Positions 9,419 through 19,062 of a DNA stretch of 64,000 bases are shown here, piece by piece. Position 1 is the first letter of the stretch. Each line of letters starts with the position of its first letter. The stretch comes from Mycobacteroides sp. CBMA 271 (GTDB lineage: Bacteria; Actinomycetota; Actinomycetes; Mycobacteriales; Mycobacteriaceae): positions 496,001 through 560,000 of the forward strand of contig NZ_VTHB01000001.1 in NCBI RefSeq assembly GCF_009729205.1, written 5' to 3'. Under the pieces are notes generated by a model, which searched no databases, was not told the origin of the DNA, and was given only the letters and a program-made list of their open reading frames with translations. A program made the translations under genes and the position numbers.

Positions 9419-9492
9419 CTTCTTCGCCGAGAGTGAAGCTGTTGCGGACTTTCAGCCGATTTCCCGCAACAGCTTCACTCTCGACGAAGAAG
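9419..9492. terminator. bidirectional hairpin between corA and tmk
   Basis: A 29-base left arm (9419-9447) pairs with 9464-9492 with a single mismatch, leaving a 16-base loop. It starts 2 bases after the corA stop and runs into the last codons of tmk, so it can end transcription from both sides. Confidence 0.8.
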
Positions 9493-10113
9493 TGACGAGG
9501 CGAGCGCCTCTGGATCGCTGCCGTCGGTGACCACCCACGGTCCACCCCAGTTCCGTTGCGCCAAATCGGCGTATGCCGCGGACACCCGGGCCTGCAGATC
9601 TCCGTCGCGCTCATACGTATCGCGGGTGCGGTCACTCTCCTGCTGCTCACGCCGGCGGGCCCGCTGCTGGGCGACCTCCGGCGAAACATTCAGGAACACT
9701 TGCCAATCGGGGTGCGGCAATTCGAAGCGTTCGTATTCGAGCGCGTACACCCACTGGGCCATGTCGCCGTCAGCGTCCTGATGCAGCCGCGCCGCACCGT
9801 ATGCGGCATTGGAGGCCACCCAACGATCCAGGATCACCAGGTCGCGGGAGGCGGACAGCTCGCCGAGCTCATCAACGGCGTCACGGCGATCCAACGCGAA
9901 CAGCAGCCCCATCGCGTACGCGGAGGACACCACATCGCCGTGCCCGCCTTTGAGCGATTCGGCCGCAAGATCAGCGTGCACCGAGCGTCCGTAGCGCGGG
10001 AAGGCCAGCGTCGCAACCGATAATCCCTGGGCGGCGCACCGCTTCATCAGCGCCTCGGTAAGCGTGCGCTTGCCCGCGCCGTCGACACCCTCGATCGCAA
10101 TCAGCTGGCCCAC
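9475..10113 (-). CDS. tmk: thymidylate kinase
   Basis: 212 residues, close to the family length. P-loop GVDGAGKRT (residues 9-17), the DRW motif in ILDRWVASN, and a lid region rich in Arg (QQRARRREQQ). It phosphorylates dTMP to dTDP for DNA synthesis. GTG start at 10113. It lies downstream of sahH on the same strand but a terminator hairpin sits between. Its last codons form part of the hairpin shared with corA. Confidence 0.94.
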   Translation of the reverse strand: MGQLIAIEGVDGAGKRTLTEALMKRCAAQGLSVATLAFPRYGRSVHADLAAESLKGGHGDVVSSAYAMGLLFALDRRDAVDELGELSASRDLVILDRWVASNAAYGAARLHQDADGDMAQWVYALEYERFELPHPDWQVFLNVSPEVAQQRARRREQQESDRTRDTYERDGDLQARVSAAYADLAQRNWGGPWVVTDGSDPEALASSLLRRE

Positions 10114-10131
10114 GGCTGGTCAGCCTACGCA

Positions 10132-10163
10132 AAGGCCCCCGACACCGGAGTGCCGAGGGCCTT
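10132..10163 (-). terminator. terminator after sahH
   Basis: On the minus strand AAGGCCC and GGGCCTT, extended inward by seven more pairs including wobble pairs, form a stem of about 14 pairs with loop TCCG, followed by TTTG. It lies 16 bases past the sahH stop. Confidence 0.75.
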
Positions 10164-10178
10164 GTGACGTGTGGAGAA

Positions 10179-11645
<1,467 letters not shown>

Positions 11646-11676
11646 CTCATTCGCGTCTTTTTGAGTATTTCCCGAA

Positions 11677-11693
11677 TGTCAATGAAACTGACA
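11677..11693. promoter_or_regulatory. inverted repeat upstream of sahH
   Basis: TGTCA-N7-TGACA, perfect arms, 31 bases before the sahH start. TTGACA on the minus strand overlaps the repeat and may be a -35 element. Candidate operator; the binding protein is unknown. Confidence 0.35.
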
Positions 11694-11735
11694 CATACGG
11701 GTCCGCCACCAGGTTAGCGCGTGCGAGGGACTCAT

Positions 11736-11759
11736 GGATGAGCCGCCCGGGCGAAGACC
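11736..11759 (+). repeat. copy of a dispersed 24-bp repeat
   Basis: Begins GGATGAGCC and ends GCGAAGACC. Related copies are at 12430-12453, 12463-12486 and 27697-27720, all in the same orientation and next to gene starts or ends. This copy sits in the tetR-sahH gap. Confidence 0.6.
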
Positions 11760-11775
11760 AACAACCGTAGTGAGA

Positions 11776-12381
11776 TCAGGTAGCGAGATTGGCGTTGGCC
11801 ACCACAAATGGGGACAGTAGCCGTGCCATATCGAGCGCCACATCATGATCCGACTCCGGCGGCATCGACACATAGCTGATCGCCAGCCGGACAATCGACC
11901 TCGCCAGGATCGCGGCGTCCTCCTGACTGGCCGCGACCCAGCTGTTCATGAACGACTCGGTGAGCCGGGCCGAGGCCGGCAGCACGATCAATGCGCTATC
12001 CACCGTCACGAGGCGCATGAGCTCGGGCTTGGCCTCACCGGTAATCAGCGAAACGACCATGGGGTCCGCGGCGCTCTCGGCGAAGAAGGCAGCGAAGCCC
12101 TGATGCAACGCACCATGGATATCACCGACGTTCGCGTAGATCGCATCGTTGACGGAACCGGCCAGCCGCAGGGCCAGCCGCAGGGCATACCCCTGAGCCA
12201 GCCCCTGCCTGGAACCGAACTCGTTGTACAGCGTCTGACGGCTGACTCCCGCCCGGCGGGCCACCGCGGACATCGTCACCGCCGACCAGTCCTGTTGTCG
12301 CAGAAGGTCCCCCAGCGCATCGAGCACCGACTCGCGGAGCAGCGCCCGCGCGGCCTCGGCATACGGCACTCGTGACGTCAC
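11776..12381 (-). CDS. TetR family regulator of the alkane hydroxylase operon
   Basis: 201 residues from GTG 12381; HTH at the N-terminus in SAVARRAGVSRQTLYNEFG, followed by a ligand-binding helical domain. In M. tuberculosis the equivalent gene (Rv3249c position) lies after rubB and represses alkB. An alternative ATG at 12495 overlaps the rubB stop (ATGA) and would add 38 residues, but that extension is encoded by a 33-bp tandem repeat and is low-complexity (LRASGSSA, LRASASSA), so I prefer the shorter start. Function is inferred from family and operon. Confidence 0.82.
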   Translation of the reverse strand: MTSRVPYAEAARALLRESVLDALGDLLRQQDWSAVTMSAVARRAGVSRQTLYNEFGSRQGLAQGYALRLALRLAGSVNDAIYANVGDIHGALHQGFAAFFAESAADPMVVSLITGEAKPELMRLVTVDSALIVLPASARLTESFMNSWVAASQEDAAILARSIVRLAISYVSMPPESDHDVALDMARLLSPFVVANANLAT

Positions 12382-12424
12382 ACCGGGGAGCCTCGCAGCC
12401 GTCACCGGCCCCGTCAACGTGGCA

Positions 12425-12490
12425 GTCGCGGATGAGGCGCTTGCGCGAAGACCGGCTGTCGCGGATGAGCCGCTCGCGCGAAGACCAGCT
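12425..12490 (+). repeat. two tandem 33-bp repeats between rubB and the tetR gene
   Basis: 12425-12457 and 12458-12490 match at about 30 of 33 positions and each contains one copy of the dispersed 24-bp element (GGATGAG...GCGAAGACC). The next bases GTCATGG resemble the start of a third unit. If the tetR gene starts at 12495 the repeats are translated into an 11-residue repeat. Confidence 0.8.
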
Positions 12491-12491
12491 G

Positions 12492-12677
12492 TCATGGCCG
12501 CGCGATCTCCACCATCACGAAATCGGCCTTGGCGGCGCCGCAGTCGGGGCAGCTCCAGTCGTCGGGAATGTCATCCCAGCGCGTGCCGGGACCGAAACCG
12601 TCCTCGGGCCAGCCCACCGCTTCGTCGTACTGGAATCCGCACTGCATACATTCGAACAGCTTGTAGTCGTCGCTCAT
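12492..12677 (-). CDS. rubB: rubredoxin, second copy
   Basis: 61 residues with two CxxC knuckles, Cys10/Cys13 (CMQCG) and Cys43/Cys46 (CPDCG), holding one iron. It carries electrons from a rubredoxin reductase to AlkB. Its ATG overlaps the rubA stop (ATGA at 12674-12677). Two rubredoxins in tandem behind alkB is the actinobacterial alkane-hydroxylase layout; the second type usually is the active electron donor. Confidence 0.95.
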   Translation of the reverse strand: MSDDYKLFECMQCGFQYDEAVGWPEDGFGPGTRWDDIPDDWSCPDCGAAKADFVMVEIARP

Positions 12678-12850
12678 GAATCCGCTCCTTGTAAGGCTTC
12701 GAAGTCCAACTTCTCACGTACGCCACAATCGGGGCAGCACCAGTCATCGGGAATCTCCGACCACGCCGTCCCGGCCGGGAACCCCTCGCGAGGCGCTCCC
12801 GTGCTCTCGTCGTACACGTACTGACATACGGGGCAACGGTACTGGGACAT
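12674..12850 (-). CDS. rubA: rubredoxin, first copy
   Basis: 58 residues from ATG 12850 (MSQYRCPVC). Iron-binding pairs Cys6/Cys9 and Cys39/Cys42; an extra Cys38 precedes the second pair. Start chosen because AAGGTG lies at good spacing and the alkB stop is one base upstream (TGACATG); a GTG at 12862 would overlap alkB. Electron carrier for AlkB. Confidence 0.93.
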   Translation of the reverse strand: MSQYRCPVCQYVYDESTGAPREGFPAGTAWSEIPDDWCCPDCGVREKLDFEALQGADS

Positions 12851-12851
12851 G

Positions 12852-14084
12852 TCAGGCCGCACCTTCCGTCACGCCGTACTTGGCCAGGATCTTTGTGCGC
12901 TTGCTCGGCTGAATGTTCACCTTGGTGATGTCACCGTCGTAGTGATCCAGCACGCGCTGGTCCATGATCTTGCGCCACAGCGGTGGGAAGTAGGCCAGTG
13001 TCAGCATCGTCGCGTACCCACTGGGCAGGTTCGGCGCTCCGTCCATGCTGCGCAGGGTTTGGTAGCGCCGCGTGGGGTTGGCATGGTGATCGCTGTGCCG
13101 CTGCAGGTGGTACAGGAAGATGTTGGTCACCAGGTGATCGGAGTTCCAGCTGTGTGCCGGGCTGCACCGTTCGTAGCGCCCACCTGCCACCTTCTGCCGC
13201 ATCAGACCGTAGTGCTCCAGATAGTTCACCGTCTCCAGGAAGGTGAAGCCGTAGATCGCTTGAATGATGAGGTACGGAATGACCGCGGTTCCGAAGATCG
13301 CGATAGTGACCCCAAACAGCACCACCGTCATCAGCCAGGCGTTGACTACATCGTTACTCGGGTGCAGCACAAAGCGATTCAGCCGCTTCATGCGGGTGGC
13401 CTCCAAATTCCACGAGGACTTCAAAGAGCCCCACACGCTGCGCGGCCAGAAGCCCCAGAACGTCTCACCGAATCTCGAGCTGGCCGGATCTTCGGGAGTC
13501 GCGACGCGCACGTGGTGTCCACGGTTGTGCTCGATGTAGAAGTGTCCGTAGAACGTCTGCGCCAGCGTGATTTTCGAGAGCCAACGCTCCAATTCGTCCT
13601 TCTTGTGCCCCATTTCGTGGGCGGTGTTGATACCGACGCCGCCAAGTACCCCGATCGACAACGCGATACCCAGCTTGGAGATCCAGCTGATGCCATTGTC
13701 GAACCCGATCCAACTCAGGTCGGTGGCGGTGAAGTAGTAGGCGCCCAGGAAGAAGCTCGCATACTGGAACGGGATGAAGATGTAGGTGCAGTACCGGTAG
13801 TACTTGTCGTTCTCCAGCGCCTCCATCACCTCATCGGGCGCGTTCTCACCATCGGCGCCGAAGTTCAGGTCCAGGAGCGGCAGGATCAAGTACACCAGCA
13901 GCGGGCCAATCCAGAAAAAAATTGGCGAGAACTGCTGCCAGCCGAGCTGGTTCATCACGTAGACCAGCGCTGTCGCGATGAGGATCGCGGTGGGCGGGAT
14001 CATCCCGTAGAGCCACATGTAGCGCTTGCGGTCGCGCCACTGCGAGGTGGGCTGCGCTGGGCCAGTTTCCAGGTTGGACGTCAT
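12852..14084 (-). CDS. alkB: alkane 1-monooxygenase
   Basis: 410 residues. Membrane-bound non-heme di-iron hydroxylase with the histidine motifs HEMGH, EHNRGHH and LQRHSDHH, plus NYLEHYG before the last, and about six membrane helices. It oxidises the terminal carbon of n-alkanes using electrons delivered by rubredoxin. ATG at 14084 has GAGGAG upstream. First gene of alkB-rubA-rubB-tetR. A frame open further upstream lacks coding character. Confidence 0.96.
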   Translation of the reverse strand: MTSNLETGPAQPTSQWRDRKRYMWLYGMIPPTAILIATALVYVMNQLGWQQFSPIFFWIGPLLVYLILPLLDLNFGADGENAPDEVMEALENDKYYRYCTYIFIPFQYASFFLGAYYFTATDLSWIGFDNGISWISKLGIALSIGVLGGVGINTAHEMGHKKDELERWLSKITLAQTFYGHFYIEHNRGHHVRVATPEDPASSRFGETFWGFWPRSVWGSLKSSWNLEATRMKRLNRFVLHPSNDVVNAWLMTVVLFGVTIAIFGTAVIPYLIIQAIYGFTFLETVNYLEHYGLMRQKVAGGRYERCSPAHSWNSDHLVTNIFLYHLQRHSDHHANPTRRYQTLRSMDGAPNLPSGYATMLTLAYFPPLWRKIMDQRVLDHYDGDITKVNIQPSKRTKILAKYGVTEGAA

Positions 14085-14141
14085 CGTCACTTCTCCTCGG
14101 TTGAAATATGCGTGAGGTGCGTCACCGAACAGACTTGACGA

Positions 14142-14166
14142 TAGACCATATTTCGTCTGCGGTCTA
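14142..14166. promoter_or_regulatory. inverted repeat in the alkB promoter
   Basis: TAGACC-N13-GGTCTA with perfect 6-base arms; inside it AGAC-N8-GTCT is a second palindrome. It is 58 bases upstream of the alkB ATG, where a promoter should lie, so it is a candidate site for the TetR protein of this operon. No tested site is known to me for this exact sequence. Confidence 0.5.
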
Positions 14167-14291
14167 GACAAATAACCATGATTTGTAAAGTGACTGGTGG
14201 CACGCGTCACTCAGCGGTCGCCGAGGCTACGGTTTTCGACTTATCTGCCGAGACGGGTGCGTGAGACGCGCACGTTGGCGCGGAAGGGGAG

Positions 14292-15770
14292 CTACTGCTC
14301 GACGGCTACACGCTGCCCCAGCACCGAATGCTGCCGGCTGTAGGCGAAGTAGACGACGACGCCGACCGCGATCCAGCTCAGCGCCACCACCCACGTCAGC
14401 ACCGCGAGGTTCAGCATCAGCCACCCGCACGCCAAGATCGCCAACACGGGAAGCCACGGCACCCCCGGCGCCTTGAAGGCCCGTGGCAGGTCAGGTCGCG
14501 ATCTGCGCAGCACAATGACGCCGGCCGACACCAGGATGAAGGCGAAAAGCGTGCCGGCGTTCACCACCTCCTCGAGGCGCCCAATCGGGAAGAACGCCGC
14601 GGCAATCGCCACCAACGCCCCCACGAGCAGTGTGATGCGCGCCGGCGTCCCTCGCTCCCCCGTCTTGGCTAGCTGGCGTGGGAGCAGGCCGTCGCGACAC
14701 ATCGCGAAGATGACCCGAATCTGACCGAGCATCAGCACCATGACAACGGTGGTCAGGCCGGCCAACGCACCCACCCCAATCACGGTTGCCGCCCACTCCA
14801 CGTGATTCAGGCGGAAAGCGGTCGACAGCGTGGGGTGTTCGTCGGCGGCACGCAACTCGGTGTACTTGACCATGCCTGACAGAACGACGGTGACGGCGAC
14901 ATAGAGAACCGTGACGATCACCAAAGAGCCAAGGATCCCGCGCGGTACATCCTTCTGTGGATTGCGTGTCTCCTCCGCTGTCGTGGCGACCACATCGAAG
15001 CCAATGAAGGCGAAGAACACGATGGACGCGCCGGCCAGCACACCGAACAACCCGTAGTGGCCCCCGGGACCGCCGGCCAGGAACGAGAACAGCGTTTGGT
15101 TCAACCAACTCCCGCCCGAGCTGTCACCGGTTTCCGGTGGCGGAATATATGGCGAGTAGTTCGAAGCCTTGATAAAGAACGCCCCAACGACGATCACCAG
15201 CAGCACCACCGCGACCTTGACCGCAGTGATGATCGCGCTGACGCGCGCAGATAACTTCGTTCCGATGGCCAACAGCAGCGTCAGCACTGCGACGATCAGC
15301 AGCGCTCCCCAGTCCAACCGCACTGGACCCAAATGCACTGTCGCGCTGGGTAAATTGAACACTTCAACGAGGTACTTCGACCAACCCTTGGCCACGGTCG
15401 CCGCGCCGACCGAGAACTCCAGAATCAGATCCCACCCTAAGATCCACGCGGCGAACTCGCCGAACGTCGCGTAAGAGAAGGTATATGCGCTCCCCGCGAC
15501 CGGAATCGTCGACGCGAACTCGGCGTAGCACATCGCGGCCAGGCCGCAGCCAATCGCCGCCATGACGAAGGACAGCGAGATCGCCGGTCCGGTGATATTG
15601 GCCGCCGTCGATGCGGTGACGGTGAAGATTCCGGCTCCGATGACCACCGAGACGCCGAAAACGGTAAGGTCCCACCAGGTTAGGTCTCTACGGAGCTTGG
15701 TCTCCGGCTCGTCGGTATCCGCGATCGACTGTTCGACAGACTTGGTACGCCACAATCCGCTACCCGGCAT
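14292..15770 (-). CDS. APC superfamily amino acid permease
   Basis: 492 residues from ATG 15770 (MPGSGLWRTK); a start six codons earlier is possible. Twelve or more hydrophobic segments, the family opening VSVVIGAGIFTVT in the first helix, and a consensus region around AEETRNPQKDVPRGI. It resembles the cationic amino acid transporter branch and should exchange or import amino acids across the cytoplasmic membrane. Downstream of the cation exporter gene with 54 bases between. M. tuberculosis has a permease at the same place. Substrate unknown. Confidence 0.88.
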   Translation of the reverse strand: MPGSGLWRTKSVEQSIADTDEPETKLRRDLTWWDLTVFGVSVVIGAGIFTVTASTAANITGPAISLSFVMAAIGCGLAAMCYAEFASTIPVAGSAYTFSYATFGEFAAWILGWDLILEFSVGAATVAKGWSKYLVEVFNLPSATVHLGPVRLDWGALLIVAVLTLLLAIGTKLSARVSAIITAVKVAVVLLVIVVGAFFIKASNYSPYIPPPETGDSSGGSWLNQTLFSFLAGGPGGHYGLFGVLAGASIVFFAFIGFDVVATTAEETRNPQKDVPRGILGSLVIVTVLYVAVTVVLSGMVKYTELRAADEHPTLSTAFRLNHVEWAATVIGVGALAGLTTVVMVLMLGQIRVIFAMCRDGLLPRQLAKTGERGTPARITLLVGALVAIAAAFFPIGRLEEVVNAGTLFAFILVSAGVIVLRRSRPDLPRAFKAPGVPWLPVLAILACGWLMLNLAVLTWVVALSWIAVGVVVYFAYSRQHSVLGQRVAVEQ

Positions 15771-15824
15771 TACGGCAGTCTCGCACAACCCCCGTGCTCA
15801 CGACGGTTGATCACACGCCTCTGG

Positions 15825-16748
15825 CTAAGAATTTGCGGTCGACCGGTCCAGATCCGGCTCGAGGTAAATCACCTTCGCGATCGGAACCGCCTCCCGCACC
15901 CGCTGCTCCGCGCCGTCGATGGTGGCGGCGACCCGCGGCAGGTCGGCGTTAGGCGAGATCGCGATCTTCGCCGCGACCAATAGCTCCTCGGGCCCCAGAT
16001 ACTGGGTACGGCAATGGATTACCCGCTCGACGTGATCGGTGCCGGTAAGCGCGTCCAGGATCGCCCGTTCCTGTGCCGCGGTAGCGCCCTCGCCGATCAG
16101 CAGGCTCTTCATCTCGACCATCAGGACGATCGCGATGACGCCCAGCAGCACGCCGATCGCCATGGTGCCGATGCCGTCCCACACCGGGTCGCCTGTCACC
16201 ACCGTCATACCGACGCCCGTCAAGGCCAGCACCAGACCCAGCAGCGCGCCGGTGTCCTCCAGCAGCACCACCGGTAGTTCCGGGTTGCGCGAGTTGCGGA
16301 TGAACTGCCACCAGCTGGCTGTGCCCTTCAGCGGCTGGGACTCCACGAAGGCCGTGCGGAAGCTGTACCCCTCCAGTCCGATCGCCACCACCAGGATGAC
16401 GATCGCCACAATCGGAGACGACAGATGCTCGGGGGCATGAATCTTGTGGTACCCCTCGTACAGGGCGAAGACCGACCCGAGCGTAAACAGCACCAGCGCA
16501 ACAATGAAGGAGTAGAAGTACCGGCTGCGCCCATATCCAAACGGGTGCAGGCGATCTGCTTCCTTGCTCGCGGCACGCTGCCCGTACAGCAGTAGGCCCT
16601 GGTTCGAGGTGTCCGCCACCGAGTGCACAGCCTCGGCCAGCATCGAGGAACTCCCGGTGATCAAGAAGCCGACGAATTTAGCCACGGCGATACCGGCATT
16701 GGCTGCCAGTGCCGCAATGATCGCCTTCTTACTACCGCCTGCCGACAT
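15825..16748 (-). CDS. cation diffusion facilitator family transporter
   Basis: 307 residues. About six membrane helices with the metal-site motif HSVAD in helix 2 and EDTGALLG in helix 5, then a C-terminal cytoplasmic domain. The Glu-Asp pair in helix 5 replaces the usual His/Asp-x3-Asp, as in the ZnT9-like branch. Likely exports a divalent metal (zinc or manganese) against protons. AGGAG six bases before the ATG fixes the start. It follows manA at 32 bases, so it may be in the pmmA-manA transcript though its function does not obviously fit. Confidence 0.88.
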   Translation of the reverse strand: MSAGGSKKAIIAALAANAGIAVAKFVGFLITGSSSMLAEAVHSVADTSNQGLLLYGQRAASKEADRLHPFGYGRSRYFYSFIVALVLFTLGSVFALYEGYHKIHAPEHLSSPIVAIVILVVAIGLEGYSFRTAFVESQPLKGTASWWQFIRNSRNPELPVVLLEDTGALLGLVLALTGVGMTVVTGDPVWDGIGTMAIGVLLGVIAIVLMVEMKSLLIGEGATAAQERAILDALTGTDHVERVIHCRTQYLGPEELLVAAKIAISPNADLPRVAATIDGAEQRVREAVPIAKVIYLEPDLDRSTANS

Positions 16749-16780
16749 CGACTCTCCTTCTTTTCCCGCCCCGAAGATCG

Positions 16781-17998
16781 CTACGCGTCCGCGTCGACCG
16801 TTGCGATGAACACCCGGGCATCAGACTGCCCGATCAGCGTGACACTTCCGCCGTCGGCCGGCACCCAAACCGACTGCCCGGCATGTACTGCGAGGTCCGT
16901 CTCCGCGCCGTCCAGCTCGACGCGGCCCTGGGTGCACAGCAGTATCCGCGGCCCCTTGACCCCCACCGGTGTGCGCTCGCCGTCCACGAGATCGAACCGG
17001 GACAGGGCGAACTCCTTGGCGGGAGTGCGATACCACGTCTCCCCGTCGTCGGTGACCGTCTCGACGTGCAGATGCTTCTGGCTGGCCGGTGAAAAATCCA
17101 GCACCCGAAGCAATTCGGGTACGTCGACGTGTTTCGGAGTCAGTCCACCGCGCAATACGTTGTCGGAGTTGGCCATGATCTCTACCGCCAGACCACGCAG
17201 ATACGCGTGCAGGTTCCCGGCAGGCAGATAGATCCCCTCCCCCGGTTCCAGGGTGAGCCGATTCAACAAAAGAGAGGCAAGCACCCCGGCGTCTGCGGGG
17301 TAGCGCTCACCCAATTCCAGCAGCGTGCGCGCCTCGGCGACAAAACGCCCGTCATCCGAGGACAGGTACCGCACCGCACCGTCCAACACGGCAGGCACCA
17401 GCTGATCCAGGCTCGGCTGCGGAAGTGTTATCCAGGTGGTGAACAGGGCCCGCAAGCCGTCGGCATCGGATTGGCCGTCCAGCAGATTCACGTACGGCGT
17501 CAGCTCGTCAACGTTCAAGGCACGAAACAGCTCGACCGTATCGGCCGGGTTGCGAAAACCTGCCAATGCTTCGAAACGGTCCAGTGCCACAACCAGTTCC
17601 GGCTTGTGATTCCGATCGCGGTAGTTGCGCACTGGAGAGTTAAGAGGCACGCCCGCCGCTTCCTCACGTGCGTATCCGTCGGCCGCCTGCTCCGCGCTGG
17701 GGTGTGCCTGCAGCGACAGCGGCTCGTCGGCGGCCAGCACCTTCAGCAGAAACGGCAGCTGATCGCCGAACTCCGCCACCGACGCCGACCCCAACTGCCC
17801 CGCCGGATCCGCGGCCACCACGTCGAGCAATGACTGTGCACCAGTGGCGGTTTCCAGGTAGGCCGGGTCGGCCGGATGCGCTCCCAGCCACAGCTCGGCC
17901 TCCGGATGCGGTGTGGGCGTACGGCGTCCGGTGAACTCGGCGATGGCCGTTCGCGAACCCCAGGCGTAGGTTCTGATCGCCCCCCTGAGCAGATTCAC
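16781..17998 (-). CDS. manA: mannose-6-phosphate isomerase, class I
   Basis: 405 residues of the cupin-fold PMI type I family: QAHPS near residue 100, HKPEL around 140, YLPAGNLHAYLRG near 260. It interconverts fructose-6-phosphate and mannose-6-phosphate, feeding GDP-mannose for mannosylated lipids and glycans. GTG start overlaps the upstream stop (GTGA at 17995-17998). Same transcript as pmmA. Confidence 0.94.
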   Translation of the reverse strand: MNLLRGAIRTYAWGSRTAIAEFTGRRTPTPHPEAELWLGAHPADPAYLETATGAQSLLDVVAADPAGQLGSASVAEFGDQLPFLLKVLAADEPLSLQAHPSAEQAADGYAREEAAGVPLNSPVRNYRDRNHKPELVVALDRFEALAGFRNPADTVELFRALNVDELTPYVNLLDGQSDADGLRALFTTWITLPQPSLDQLVPAVLDGAVRYLSSDDGRFVAEARTLLELGERYPADAGVLASLLLNRLTLEPGEGIYLPAGNLHAYLRGLAVEIMANSDNVLRGGLTPKHVDVPELLRVLDFSPASQKHLHVETVTDDGETWYRTPAKEFALSRFDLVDGERTPVGVKGPRILLCTQGRVELDGAETDLAVHAGQSVWVPADGGSVTLIGQSDARVFIATVDADA

Positions 17999-19062
17999 AG
18001 CCCGGATCTCCCCCCACCAAGCCGGGCGTAGACCGAGGCCATTTCGAATCGTGTCGCAAGCATCATCAACTGCGCCAGCTCCGATGGTCGCGCTGCCACC
18101 TCACCAAGGTCGGTGGTGCTCACCAGCTCTGCGTCGTCGACACCCTCGATCCGCGCCGCGACCGTCTCGAAGTCACCCGCGGTGGCCAGTGCCAGTATCC
18201 GCGGCGGCCCCTCGCCGCGCGGACCATCGATGAACTCGTCATGGAACAGCGATGACGACTCGGAACCTCTGCCCGACAATGCATCCCGCACCGCGGACAA
18301 TGCCTGCGACAGGCCGCAGGCCGTGGCTGTGCGCTGCGTCAGTCGCAGCAAGGTCGATGCCGCATGCTCAGCCAGCGCCAGCGTGGCAGAACGATCCCCA
18401 CACAGCACGGCGGGACCACCGGTCAAACGCGCCGCGATCGCCTTGGCGGCGTTGGTGAAGACTTCCCGCCCCACGGTGTTCCGGGACACCTCACCGTCCA
18501 CCTCGTCGGCGATGGTCATGACATCGGCCGCGACGGTCCTGTCGACCACGCCCAGCACCGCGGCGCCCACCGCAAGATTGTGCGCCAGGCTGAACGTATC
18601 CGGCACACGCAATCGCGGTGCCAACGAAATCGCCCGACCCGCACCCGAATCCGCCAATGGTCCCTCATCGGGAGCCGCGATCACCACCCGAGCGCCCCGG
18701 CGAGTACCCACCGATACCGCAGCACTCAGCGCAGGGTCGCCGGCATCGTCACCGGCCACCACCATGACGTCCAGCGGGCCGATCCACACCGGCGCCCGCG
18801 TGGCAGTGACAAACGGAAGACTCACCGTGTCGGAAAAAGCCCCAGCCAGAATCGCCCCCGCAGTGGCGGCGGTGCCCCTGCCCGCGACCCACACGACGGC
18901 GCGCGATCGATCATCCGATCGCAGGTTGGCTAGTGCGCCTTCGGCGACGGCGGTACCCACGGCACGCACCTGCGAACCGGCCATGGACGCGGCCTCGAGC
19001 GAGCCATCCCGGTCGGCCGCCAACAGCCCCTCGGCGTCGTCCAGGTCGATGGTGGCGTTCAT
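17995..19062 (-). CDS. TobH-like SIS-domain protein of the mannose operon
   Basis: 355 residues; Ala/Val-rich sugar-isomerase (SIS)-like fold with weak similarity to bifunctional phosphoglucose/phosphomannose isomerases. It lies between pmmA and manA in mycobacteria and related genera (TobH-named family). ATG overlaps the pmmA stop by one base (TGATG), and its stop overlaps manA. Conserved coupling on both sides suggests a role in mannose phosphate metabolism; the reaction is not established. Not a strong match to catalytic PMI residues. Confidence 0.8.
   Translation of the reverse strand: MNATIDLDDAEGLLAADRDGSLEAASMAGSQVRAVGTAVAEGALANLRSDDRSRAVVWVAGRGTAATAGAILAGAFSDTVSLPFVTATRAPVWIGPLDVMVVAGDDAGDPALSAAVSVGTRRGARVVIAAPDEGPLADSGAGRAISLAPRLRVPDTFSLAHNLAVGAAVLGVVDRTVAADVMTIADEVDGEVSRNTVGREVFTNAAKAIAARLTGGPAVLCGDRSATLALAEHAASTLLRLTQRTATACGLSQALSAVRDALSGRGSESSSLFHDEFIDGPRGEGPPRILALATAGDFETVAARIEGVDDAELVSTTDLGEVAARPSELAQLMMLATRFEMASVYARLGGGRSGL

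Noticed and set aside
12382..12495. 38-residue N-terminal extension of the TetR regulator
   Set aside because: It is encoded by a 33-bp tandem repeat and low in complexity; the HTH domain starts properly after GTG 12381. The overlap with rubB keeps it possible.
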